Of a stretch of 38,098 nt of DNA, positions 1 to 8,394 are shown piece by piece. The DNA comes from Lachnospiraceae bacterium (GTDB lineage: Bacteria; Bacillota; Clostridia; Lachnospirales; Lachnospiraceae), in NCBI GenBank assembly GCA_024695605.1, contig JAILHW010000026.1, positions 1 to 38,098 on the forward strand, given 5' to 3'. How positions within the stretch are numbered: the first letter of the stretch is position 1; every line of letters begins with the position of its first letter. A program made the translations under genes and the position numbers. Under the pieces are notes generated by a model. That model saw nothing but the letters and a program-made list of their open reading frames with translations, did not search any database and was not told where the DNA came from.

Positions 1-579
1 GAAGTCGGACTTCGTACCGGCAAGCCGCTTTCCCACGTTGCCGTATTCGAGCTCAAGGGGATCGATCATCTTCTGTTCTTAACAGACGTTGCTTTCATTC
101 CCTATCCCACGCTTGAGGATAAAGTGAACATCATCAACAACACCGTTGAGGTTTGCCATGCCTGCGGACTTCCCAATCCCAAGGTAGCTCCTCTTGCCGC
201 TGTTGAGGTTGTCAATCCCAAGATGGAATGTACCGTTGAAGCCGAGACCCTGACCAGGATGAATGAAGAAGGCCAGATCACAGGCTGTATCGTAGACGGT
301 CCTCTTTCCCTGGACATTGCCATCGATCCCGAGGCTGCCGCACACAAGGGTGCTTCCGGCCGCAAGATCGCCGGAGATGCAGATGTACTGCTGTTTCCGG
401 ATATCCACGCCGGCAATCTGGTTTACAAATGTCTGGTTCATACCACCGAGTTTAAGAACGGCTGCATCCTGACCGGTACCAGCGCTCCGGCCATTTTGAC
501 CTCCCGTTCCGATTCCACCGAGACCAAGGTGAACTCCATCGCCCTTGCCGCTATCGTTGCAGAGGCGCTGAACAAATAA
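1..579 (+). CDS. ptb: Phosphate butyryltransferase (phosphate acetyl/butyryltransferase family), C-terminal part; 5' end outside window
   Basis: Frame 1 is open from base 1 (EVGLRTGKPLSHVAVFELKGIDHLLFLTDVAFIPYPTLEDKVNIINNTVEV...) to TAA at 579; ends GRKIAGDADVLLFPDIHAGNLVYKCL...; followed by butyrate kinase. Confidence 0.88.
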   Translation, partial: EVGLRTGKPLSHVAVFELKGIDHLLFLTDVAFIPYPTLEDKVNIINNTVEVCHACGLPNPKVAPLAAVEVVNPKMECTVEAETLTRMNEEGQITGCIVDGPLSLDIAIDPEAAAHKGASGRKIAGDADVLLFPDIHAGNLVYKCLVHTTEFKNGCILTGTSAPAILTSRSDSTETKVNSIALAAIVAEALNK

Positions 580-628
580 GCAACCTGTCAAAACAAAGTT
601 ACTCTTACGAGCGTAAAGGAGACTCATT

Positions 629-1696
629 ATGGCAAAGAAAAGTTTGATCATCAATCCGGGTTCCACCTCCACCAAGATCGGTGTGTTCGAGGATGAAACC
701 CTGTTATTCGAAGAAACCCTGCGTCACTCCACCGAGGAGATCTCGCAGTATGCTACCATTGTAGATCAGAAGGATTTCAGAAAGAATATCATCCTGAATC
801 TTCTTGCATCCAAGGATTTCGATATCAAGAGCCTGGACTTCATCGTAGGCCGCGGCGGTATGCTCAAGCCCATCCCCGGCGGTACGTATGCAGTCAGCGA
901 CGATCTTTTGGAGGATCTGAAGATCGGCAAGCAGGGACAGCACGCCAGCAATCTGGGCGGTATCCTGGCCCGCGAGATCGGCGATGAGATCGGCAAGCCT
1001 TCCTTTATTGTGGATCCGGTGGTTGTCGATGAGCTCGAGCCCATCTCCCGTTATTCCGGAATCCCCGAGCTTCCCCGTACCTCTGTCTTCCATGCACTGA
1101 ATCAGAAGGCAGTTGCAAAGCGCTATGCAAAGGAGAAGGGTGTTTCCTACGATTCCCTGAACCTGGTAGTGGTACATATGGGCGGCGGCGTTTCCGTAGG
1201 TGCGCACAAGAACGGACGTGTCATCGATGTATTCAACGCCCTTGACGGCGACGGTGCTTTCTCTCCCGAAAGAGCAGGCGCAGTTCCCACCGGTGCCCTG
1301 ATCAAAATGTGCTTCTCCGGAAAATATTCCGAGAAGGAGGTTTATAAGAAGGCTGTCGGAAACGGCGGTTTCAACGCTTATCTGAATACCAATGACATGC
1401 GTGATGTGGATAAGCTGGCTGACGAAGGCGATGCCAAGGCAGCTGAGATCAGAGATGCCTTCATCCGTCAGGTGGCAAAGGATATCGGCTCCATGTGCTG
1501 CGTACTTTGCGGCAAGGTTGACCAGATCCTGGTGACCGGCGGTATCGCTTATGACACCTATGTGGTAGATGGTCTGAAGAAGGCCTGTGAATGGATGGCA
1601 CCCTTTACCGTATATCCCGGCGAGGATGAGCTGCTGGCTCTGGCCCAGGGCGGACTTCGCGTGGTAAACGGAGAGGAGAAGGCGTTGGAGTACTAA
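629..1696 (+). CDS. buk: Butyrate kinase
   Basis: 355 aa, acetate/butyrate kinase motifs ([48 protein letters not shown]); SD AAAGGAG upstream; downstream of ptb. Confidence 0.95.
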   Translation: MAKKSLIINPGSTSTKIGVFEDETLLFEETLRHSTEEISQYATIVDQKDFRKNIILNLLASKDFDIKSLDFIVGRGGMLKPIPGGTYAVSDDLLEDLKIGKQGQHASNLGGILAREIGDEIGKPSFIVDPVVVDELEPISRYSGIPELPRTSVFHALNQKAVAKRYAKEKGVSYDSLNLVVVHMGGGVSVGAHKNGRVIDVFNALDGDGAFSPERAGAVPTGALIKMCFSGKYSEKEVYKKAVGNGGFNAYLNTNDMRDVDKLADEGDAKAAEIRDAFIRQVAKDIGSMCCVLCGKVDQILVTGGIAYDTYVVDGLKKACEWMAPFTVYPGEDELLALAQGGLRVVNGEEKALEY

Positions 1697-1777
1697 AGAC
1701 ATATAGAATAGGAAAAACAAAAGCGCCGGGAGATGCAAGCATCTCCCGGCGTTTCGTTTTTCCTATTCTACATGTCT
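1697..1777. terminator. Long inverted repeat, bidirectional terminator between convergent buk and AICAR transformylase
   Basis: Core stem CGCCGGGAGATGC-aa-GCATCTCCCGGCG (1724-1751), extended by flanking arms AGACATaTAGAATAGGAAAAAC / GTTTTTCCTATTCTAcATGTCT. Confidence 0.85.
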
Positions 1778-1789
1778 TATGCAATTTGC

Positions 1790-2968
1790 TTAGTGGTGGA
1801 ACAGTCTGATCCCCGTAAAGCACATTGCAATGCCGTACTTGTTACAGGTTTCGATCACGTTATCATCTCTTACGGAGCCGCCGGGCTGGGCGATATATTT
1901 CACGCCGCTTCTGTGGGCTCTTTCGATATTGTCTCCGAAGGGGAAGAAGGCATCGGATCCGAGGGAAACATCGGTCATCTGATCCAGCCAAGCTCTCTTT
2001 TCTTCTCTGGTAAACACCTCCGGCTTCTCAGTAAAGAGCTTCTCCCATGCGCCGTCAGCGAGTACATCCATATAGTCCTCACCGATATACAGATCGATGG
2101 TATTGTCTCTGTCAGCTCTTCTGATATCCTCACGGAAGGGAAGGTTTAATACCTTCGGTGACTGACGGAGGAACCAGTTATCTGCTTTGGAGCCTGCCAG
2201 ACGGGTACAATGGATCCTGGACTGCTGTCCGGCACCGATACCGATGGCCTGTCCGCCCTTGACATAGCAAACGGAGTTGGACTGGGTATATTTCAATGTG
2301 ATAAGGGCAATGGCAAGGTCGATCTTTGCGCTCTCGGGAATGTCCTTTGCGTCGGTCACAACGTTGCTCATCAGCTCGTCATTGATCACCAGTTCGTTTC
2401 TGCCCTGCTCGAAGGTAATGCCGTAAACCTGCTTTCTCTCGATCTCGGCAGGCACATAAGCTTCATCGATCTGGATCACGTTGTAATTGCCGTTTTTCTT
2501 TCCCTTTAAGATCTCCAGTGCTTCCTCGCTGTAGCCGGGAGCGATCACGCCGTCGGATACCTCTCTTTTGATGATGCGTGCCGTGCAGGCATCACAGGGA
2601 TCGGACAGGGAGATAAAATCGCCGAAGGAGGACATTCTGTCCGCACCTCTGGCTCTTGCATAAGCGCTTGCCAGCGGGGTCAGCTCTCCGAGATCCTCCA
2701 CCCAGTAGATCTTAGCCTCAATGTCGCTTAAGGGAAGTCCTACTGCTGCTCCTGCGGGAGATACATGCTTAAAGGAGGTTGCTGCCGGAAGTCCGGTGGC
2801 TTTTTTCAGCTCCTTTACCAGCTGCCAGCCGTTAAATGCATCCAGGAAATTGATGTAGCCCGGCTTGCCGTTTAACACCTTGATGGGCAGCTCACTTCCG
2901 TCCTCCATGAAAATACGGGAGGGTTTCTGGTTGGGATTGCACCCGTATTTTAATTCCAGTTCATTCAT
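1790..2968 (-). CDS. Phosphoribosylaminoimidazolecarboxamide (AICAR) formyltransferase, stand-alone domain
   Basis: [20 protein letters not shown]...[22 protein letters not shown]...[16 protein letters not shown]... resembles the PurH transformylase domain; no N-terminal IMP cyclohydrolase domain. Start chosen at MNEL, not the longer ORF-track start. Confidence 0.88.
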   Translation of the reverse strand: MNELELKYGCNPNQKPSRIFMEDGSELPIKVLNGKPGYINFLDAFNGWQLVKELKKATGLPAATSFKHVSPAGAAVGLPLSDIEAKIYWVEDLGELTPLASAYARARGADRMSSFGDFISLSDPCDACTARIIKREVSDGVIAPGYSEEALEILKGKKNGNYNVIQIDEAYVPAEIERKQVYGITFEQGRNELVINDELMSNVVTDAKDIPESAKIDLAIALITLKYTQSNSVCYVKGGQAIGIGAGQQSRIHCTRLAGSKADNWFLRQSPKVLNLPFREDIRRADRDNTIDLYIGEDYMDVLADGAWEKLFTEKPEVFTREEKRAWLDQMTDVSLGSDAFFPFGDNIERAHRSGVKYIAQPGGSVRDDNVIETCNKYGIAMCFTGIRLFHH

Positions 2969-2987
2969 TTCAGGTTCTCCTTTCACC

Positions 2988-3701
2988 TTACTGATGTTTA
3001 TTGACGATGCGGGTTTCATACTTGCCCGTCTCGATCTCAATGTATCTGACAAAGAGGGAAACCTTGTTTTCCTCATTCAGGCTGCTCCACAGCTTGTTTG
3101 TGAAGGCATCGATATTGCCTTCGATCCCGATCCATTCGGGCTCTCCTTCAAAGCTGGGCAGGGGATTTCCGTCTCCCATGTAGGTGTGGATAAATCTGCC
3201 CTCGCCTGCCTTGGGCTTTTCATAGGCAAAGGTGAAGCGGTTGCAAACGCTGTGGTCTGCGATATCGCTTTTCAGAATAGACATCGCATAGTTAAAGCTG
3301 CCGTTCTCCACGTGCATGATCCCCGAAATACGAGGGGTGTAGTTGGGCGCATCCGGCTCAAATTCTCTGGTGCGCAGTGCCTGCTCAAAGGTCTGCTGAT
3401 GATCCATCAGTTCATAGATGGTGTCTGTCTGATCGCCGTTTGTCACGATGGTCTTATTGCCAAGTACCCGTACCGGCGCATAAATGATCAGGCTGGGGTC
3501 TGTCAGCTTGGACGGATCAAAGGCCTGGGTCCTGATACCCTCTCCATCCTCCACGAATACGCGGTTCCGGCTGTTTTCGCTTCTGCCCATGATGAAATAG
3601 GCGGATACGGCATATTTGCCGTCTGCACTTTTTCCGATCACGATACCGCGGCCGGGATAACTGTTTTCCTGAAGCAGCGTAGCAATGTCATTTTTCTGCA
3701 T
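2988..3701 (-). CDS. IMP cyclohydrolase, PurO-like family
   Basis: [49 protein letters not shown]... fits the IMP cyclohydrolase-like family; lies directly upstream of the stand-alone transformylase. Confidence 0.82.
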   Translation of the reverse strand: MQKNDIATLLQENSYPGRGIVIGKSADGKYAVSAYFIMGRSENSRNRVFVEDGEGIRTQAFDPSKLTDPSLIIYAPVRVLGNKTIVTNGDQTDTIYELMDHQQTFEQALRTREFEPDAPNYTPRISGIMHVENGSFNYAMSILKSDIADHSVCNRFTFAYEKPKAGEGRFIHTYMGDGNPLPSFEGEPEWIGIEGNIDAFTNKLWSSLNEENKVSLFVRYIEIETGKYETRIVNKHQ

Positions 3702-3784
3702 TTGTCTTCCTCCGTTCTTTATACAACTGTTCCTGCACTATCATCTCACAAACAGGCTGTGATTTCAAATGGTTTTTGAAAGGA

Positions 3785-4771
3785 TCAGCCCGGATGTCTC
3801 AAGATCTCGATGGCGCCCTCGTAATCCGAAAGGTACTGGCTTTTTTTAATGGCCTTCATGGCCTTTTTGTTCTCTCTGCCGCGATCCTCGGATGCGGTAT
3901 CAAAGCTTTGCGCCATATAAAACCAAAGCTCCTTGCATTTAAACAATACGGCCCTTTCGCCCGGCATCTCCTCTTTGTAGCGCTGATACAAACGATCATG
4001 AAACTGCCAGAATTTCCGAAAGGCCCCGGGATTCTCCCTTCCAAGGATCTCCCCCGGCTCTCCGGATGCCGACTCCTCCAGCATCCAGGGCCGCATCAAA
4101 AAGCCACGGCCGATCATCACATCCGCAGCGGGATACGTCTTTTGGATCTGCTCCATTTCCCGGCGGCTTTGGATATCTCCGTTATAGACCAGCTTCAGCT
4201 TGCTGTTCTTTGCGGCGAAGTCAAACCACCCCGGACGCAGCGGCAGCTTGTAGTAGTCCGTCCGCACCCGCAGATGGATGATCAGCTCATGCACCGGATA
4301 GCAGTCATAAATGGACAAAAGTCGGACAAACTCCTCATCGCTTGCAGATCCGAGTCTGGTCTTTAGCGACAACCGGATCCCGTTTTGATCGGAAAAGGAG
4401 AAGGCCTCTTCCAAAAACGCCTCCAGCCTTTCCGGATCCTCCAGCATCCCGGAACCGCGCTTTTTGGAGACCACGGTTTTGGAGGGACACCCCAGGTTCA
4501 GATTGATCTCATCATAGCCCATTCCCTGCAGGGTTTTGGCAGTATTGGCAAAATCCCTGCTGTCATTGGTCAAAAGCTGCGGCACAAGCACAAACCCCTT
4601 GTTTTGATCCGGGGAAAGCTCCTTTAGATCCTTTCCGGCTACCCCCTTTGTGACGCCGCTGGCAATAAAGGGGGAGAAATATTTATCTATGGTATGCGGG
4701 AACACCTCTTCAAACGAACTGCGAAAGAGCCGTCCCGTGATCCCCTCCATGGGGGCAAAATAAACAGACAT
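3785..4771 (-). CDS. dus: tRNA-dihydrouridine synthase
   Basis: MSVYFAPMEGITGRLFR, INLNLGCPSKTVVSKKRGSGML, LVYNGDIQS, VMIGRGFLMRPW Dus motifs; start at MSVYF (4771). Confidence 0.88.
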   Translation of the reverse strand: MSVYFAPMEGITGRLFRSSFEEVFPHTIDKYFSPFIASGVTKGVAGKDLKELSPDQNKGFVLVPQLLTNDSRDFANTAKTLQGMGYDEINLNLGCPSKTVVSKKRGSGMLEDPERLEAFLEEAFSFSDQNGIRLSLKTRLGSASDEEFVRLLSIYDCYPVHELIIHLRVRTDYYKLPLRPGWFDFAAKNSKLKLVYNGDIQSRREMEQIQKTYPAADVMIGRGFLMRPWMLEESASGEPGEILGRENPGAFRKFWQFHDRLYQRYKEEMPGERAVLFKCKELWFYMAQSFDTASEDRGRENKKAMKAIKKSQYLSDYEGAIEILRHPG

Positions 4772-4814
4772 ACAGTTGCTCCGATCCGATCCCGTGCTTG
4801 CAGGATCGCTTCGC

Positions 4815-4844
4815 ATTATACCATCTTTGACCCTGCTGTGCCAT
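4815..4844 (-). promoter_or_regulatory. Predicted sigma-A promoter for dus
   Basis: Minus strand ATGGCA - 18 nt - TATAAT with TG extension (TGGTATAAT), ~40 nt upstream of the dus start. Confidence 0.6.
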
Positions 4845-4846
4845 AG

Positions 4847-4886
4847 AAAATCCCGTCATACCGATCCGGTATGCCGGGATTTTTTG
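4847..4886 (-). terminator. Intrinsic terminator downstream of pgm
   Basis: Hairpin AAATCCCGGCATACCG-GATC-GGTATGaCGGGATTTT on the minus strand. Confidence 0.75.
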
Positions 4887-4909
4887 TCGTTATAAAAGGC
4901 GGCGTGTTT

Positions 4910-6658
4910 TTACAGCTCGGGCAGCGCCGCAAGCAGGGCATCGGTCAGCTTAGAAAGCTTCTGTTCGGAATCCGCAAGGCTTTCGCCCTTGACACCCATA
5001 TAGAACTTGATCTTGGGCTCCGTACCCGAGGGACGGGCGCAGCACCAGGAATCATTTTCCAGATCGAAATACAACACGTTGGATTTTGGAAGTCCTGTGG
5101 GAAGCTCCCGGCCGCTTTCCGTTACAAGGATCTTTCCCGTCTGGTAGTCGCGGACCTGCAGTACCTTCAATCCGGACAACTCCTTAGGCGGATTCTCTCT
5201 TAATTGGGTCATAATCGCACCGATCTTCTCTGCTCCGGTCACACCCTTCATGGTCACGGTATGCAGCCCTTCCTTGAAGAAGCCGTAGGTTTCATACAGT
5301 TTTACCATCTGATCCCAGAGCGTGATCCCATTCACCTTACAGTAGGCTGCCACCTCGCAAAGGCACATCACGGCCACGATGGCATCCTTATCTCTTGCAT
5401 GGGTTCCCGCAAGGCAGCCGTAGCTTTCCTCCAGGCCAAACACATAGTTATAGGAATGATCCTGCTCAAAGCGATGGATCTGCTCTCCGATGAACTTAAA
5501 GCCCGTCAGCACCTCGATCTGGTGAACCTGATAATCCGCGCAGAGCACATCGGACATATTGGTGGTAACGATGGTTTTTACCAGTGCCGGATTCTCCGGC
5601 ATCGTTCCTGTCTTCGTTTTTTCTCTGAGCAGATATTCAGCGATCAGCATACCGGACATATTTCCGGTAAAGGGTACGTACTCGCCGCTCTTTTGATCCA
5701 ATGCATAGATCCCCAGTCTGTCCGCATCCGGGTCGGTGGCCAGGATCACATCCGCCCCCACCTGCTTTGCCAGCTTTAGGGCCAGGGTAAAGGCCTTGGG
5801 ATCCTCCGGATTCGGATACTCCAGTGTGGTAAAATCAGGATCGGGATCCGCCTGCTCCTTCACTTCATATACATTGGTAAAGCCAAGCTCCTTTAAGATC
5901 CGTCTCACCGGCATATGACCGGTTCCGTGCAGCGGTGTATAGACGATCTTCAGATCAGGAGCGGCCTGTTTGATGACCTCGGGATGTACGATCTGCTCCT
6001 TCAGCTTTGTCATATACAGATCATCAATCTCTTTCCCTATGGTAAACAACAGTCCGGCTGCTCTTGCATCGGCCTCGGGCATGGTCTTTACATCGGAGAA
6101 GCTTTGCACCGACCGCACGCAGCTGATGATATCGGCATCTCTGGGAGCCGTGATCTGTGCGCCGTCTGCCCAGTAAACCTTATAACCATTGTACTCCGGC
6201 GGGTTGTGGGAGGCTGTCACCATGATGCCGGCAGTAGCACCCAAATATCTAACCGCGTAGGAGAGTTCCGGTGTAGGCCGAAGGGCATCAAACAGGTATG
6301 CCTTGATCCCGTTGGCTGCCAGGCAAAGGGCCGCCTCCAAAGAAAACTCGGGAGAGAAGCGTCTGGAATCATAGGAGATCACAACGCCCTTTTCCTGTGT
6401 GTTGTTTTGCAGAATATAGTTGGCCAGTCCCTGGGTGGCCTTTCTGACGGTATAGACGTTCATACGGTTGGTTCCGGCTCCGATCACACCGCGAAGGCCG
6501 CCGGTACCGAATTCCAGATCCCGCCAGAAACGATCCTCTATCTCTTTTTCATCATTGCGGATCGCCAAAAGCTCCTGCTTGGTGGCATCATCGAAATATC
6601 CATCCTCCAGCCAGAATTCAAATGCAGCCTTTGCCGTTGCCATAACATCCTGTGACAT
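4910..6658 (-). CDS. pgm: Phosphoglucomutase/phosphomannomutase
   Basis: GTGGLRGVIGAGTNRMN, GIMVTASHNPPEYNGYKVYW, ATDPDADRLG, RPSGTEPKIKFY phosphohexomutase motifs; start at MSQDVM (6658). Confidence 0.93.
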   Translation of the reverse strand: MSQDVMATAKAAFEFWLEDGYFDDATKQELLAIRNDEKEIEDRFWRDLEFGTGGLRGVIGAGTNRMNVYTVRKATQGLANYILQNNTQEKGVVISYDSRRFSPEFSLEAALCLAANGIKAYLFDALRPTPELSYAVRYLGATAGIMVTASHNPPEYNGYKVYWADGAQITAPRDADIISCVRSVQSFSDVKTMPEADARAAGLLFTIGKEIDDLYMTKLKEQIVHPEVIKQAAPDLKIVYTPLHGTGHMPVRRILKELGFTNVYEVKEQADPDPDFTTLEYPNPEDPKAFTLALKLAKQVGADVILATDPDADRLGIYALDQKSGEYVPFTGNMSGMLIAEYLLREKTKTGTMPENPALVKTIVTTNMSDVLCADYQVHQIEVLTGFKFIGEQIHRFEQDHSYNYVFGLEESYGCLAGTHARDKDAIVAVMCLCEVAAYCKVNGITLWDQMVKLYETYGFFKEGLHTVTMKGVTGAEKIGAIMTQLRENPPKELSGLKVLQVRDYQTGKILVTESGRELPTGLPKSNVLYFDLENDSWCCARPSGTEPKIKFYMGVKGESLADSEQKLSKLTDALLAALPEL

Positions 6659-6681
6659 CGTATCCCTCCTTTTTTTCATGA

Positions 6682-7776
6682 TCAGAACACGATCTGATCC
6701 CTGCCGTGATTTTTTCCGTAATACAGCTTTTCATCCGCTTCCTGTATGGTCGCCTCGATATCCGATTGGAAGCTGTGTTCCGTCAGTCCGAAGGTCATGG
6801 TGATCCTGATCTCGTTTCCTTCATACTCAACGACCATGGACTTGATCTCATCCCGGATCCTCACCAGCTGCTCATAGGCTTCATCTCCGTTGGATCCCGG
6901 AAAGAGCAAAAGGAACTCCTCCCCGCCCCAGCGGCAGGGTAGATTCGGCGACTTCATTTCCTGCTTAAAGATCTCAGCGATCTTCTTTAACACCAGATCA
7001 CCGCACTCATGTCCCCAGGTATCGTTCACACGCTTAAAGAAATCAATATCGCACATGCAGCAGCTGAAATTGTTATACGCACCATCCGATAAAACCTGAG
7101 CGGAGTACAGCTTTGCCTTGCGGCGATTCGCCAGCATCGTCAGATTATCGGTCAGAGCCTCTTTTTCCAGCTGCTCATTGTACTTTACAAGCTTGCTCTC
7201 GATCTCACGGGAGCCCTTGCTGAAAACATAAGCAATCACCGAAAGACACCAGAAGATGGCGATGGTATTCAGGATCTGCAAAAGATCCTTCATATGACTC
7301 GGAATCTCGTAGATGGGCGTCGCTTCGTGAAACAGATAATACAGACCGATCCGCAGATAGGTGATGCCCGCAGCCAGTATCATTTTGATGTGGTATCTGT
7401 CATACCCCACAAAGAAGGTCAGGATCAAAATCACAATGAGGTAATGCTGTACGCCGATCCACCAGCCGAACCATTTCAGGTTATACCAGATAAAAAACAG
7501 CATACCTATGGCAAATACCCAGGCCTGCGTCCTGGCCCTTAGGCTGTAGGACATCCGAAACAAAACCGCGATCCCGCACACAAACACCACGCACAGCCCC
7601 CTGCCGTAGGTATCCAGCACATTCCAGCATAGTGCCAGGTTCAGAATAAAGTACAAAAATACGGACAACAAAAGGATCCGGATCACGATAATGACCTTGA
7701 TCGATTCGTTGGATACAGTGGTGTCTTTTGTGATAAATGATTTGATTTTGTTAGAGAATTCGGAAGGCTCTTGCAT
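6682..7776 (-). CDS. Membrane diguanylate cyclase (N-terminal multi-TM region plus GGDEF domain)
   Basis: Several hydrophobic segments then LTDNLTMLANRRK...DIDFFKRVNDTWGHECGDLVLKKIA...CRWGGEEFLLLFPG...ADEKLYYGKNHGRDQI. Confidence 0.93.
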   Translation of the reverse strand: MQEPSEFSNKIKSFITKDTTVSNESIKVIIVIRILLLSVFLYFILNLALCWNVLDTYGRGLCVVFVCGIAVLFRMSYSLRARTQAWVFAIGMLFFIWYNLKWFGWWIGVQHYLIVILILTFFVGYDRYHIKMILAAGITYLRIGLYYLFHEATPIYEIPSHMKDLLQILNTIAIFWCLSVIAYVFSKGSREIESKLVKYNEQLEKEALTDNLTMLANRRKAKLYSAQVLSDGAYNNFSCCMCDIDFFKRVNDTWGHECGDLVLKKIAEIFKQEMKSPNLPCRWGGEEFLLLFPGSNGDEAYEQLVRIRDEIKSMVVEYEGNEIRITMTFGLTEHSFQSDIEATIQEADEKLYYGKNHGRDQIVF

Positions 7777-7829
7777 CTTTTTCCCTTTTTCCCATTCCCC
7801 TCAACTTGCCTGTAAGAAAAGCATCTTTT

Positions 7830-8231
7830 TTAGTCAATGGATACCGTCAGGTTCGGATTCTCCCTGCCGGCACGCTCTAACAGTTTTCTAACATTGCCGC
7901 GAAAGCTCTCCGGTGCTGCTTCCCAGGAAGACAGGTTCTTAACCGTGATCGTCAGAGGCTCTGCGATCTCCGTGAGCATATCAAACATGGCGTCCAGGTT
8001 GTTTCCGGTATAATTCGGAAAGCTTGGCTCGTTGTGAAATGCCTCATGGATCTGGGCCTTGGTGGCAAAGGCTGCACAGTCAATGACAACGCCGCCTGCT
8101 TTTGCCGCCTTCTTGGGCTTTTCATCCGCCTTTTTTTCGACCTTCTTTTCGCCCTTTTCCATGACGATCAGGTCGATGGCTTTCTTGATCTCGTTCTGCT
8201 TTGCTCTTTTCTTTTTTTGTCTCTTGTTCAT
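7830..8231 (-). CDS. Barstar-family ribonuclease inhibitor with Lys-rich N-terminal tail
   Basis: GGVVIDCAAFATKAQIHEAFHNEPSFPNYTGNNLDAMFDMLTEI... aligns by eye with barstar (PEYYGENLDALWDCLTG); equivalents of Y29, D35, D39 and E76 are retained; SD AGAGG before ATG. Confidence 0.88.
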   Translation of the reverse strand: MNKRQKKKRAKQNEIKKAIDLIVMEKGEKKVEKKADEKPKKAAKAGGVVIDCAAFATKAQIHEAFHNEPSFPNYTGNNLDAMFDMLTEIAEPLTITVKNLSSWEAAPESFRGNVRKLLERAGRENPNLTVSID

Positions 8232-8276
8232 AATTCCTCTTTTCCCTCATAGTAATCCAAGACATCAGTACAGTTT

Positions 8277-8285
8277 ATTATAACA
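8277..8285 (-). promoter_or_regulatory. Predicted extended -10 promoter for the barstar gene
   Basis: Minus strand TGTTATAAT (TGn + consensus TATAAT), ~46 nt upstream of the barstar ATG; no good -35. Confidence 0.55.
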
Positions 8286-8317
8286 TATTTCTCGTATATG
8301 TAACAGGTTTTTATAGC

Positions 8318-8354
8318 AAAATGGACCCCAGGGACGGAGTCATAGGTCCATTTT
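8318..8354 (-). terminator. Hairpin between the barnase lipoprotein gene and the barstar gene (possible terminator of the envelope operon)
   Basis: AAAATGGACC...GGTCCATTTT stem, 17-nt loop; only a short U tract after it in minus orientation. Confidence 0.5.
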
Positions 8355-8394
8355 TCAACTCCAGGCCCGAATCTATCGTTCCGCTACCTCCCCT

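Noticed and set aside
704-1738. 344-aa minus-strand ORF opposite buk
   Set aside because: Antisense to butyrate kinase, no recognisable domain
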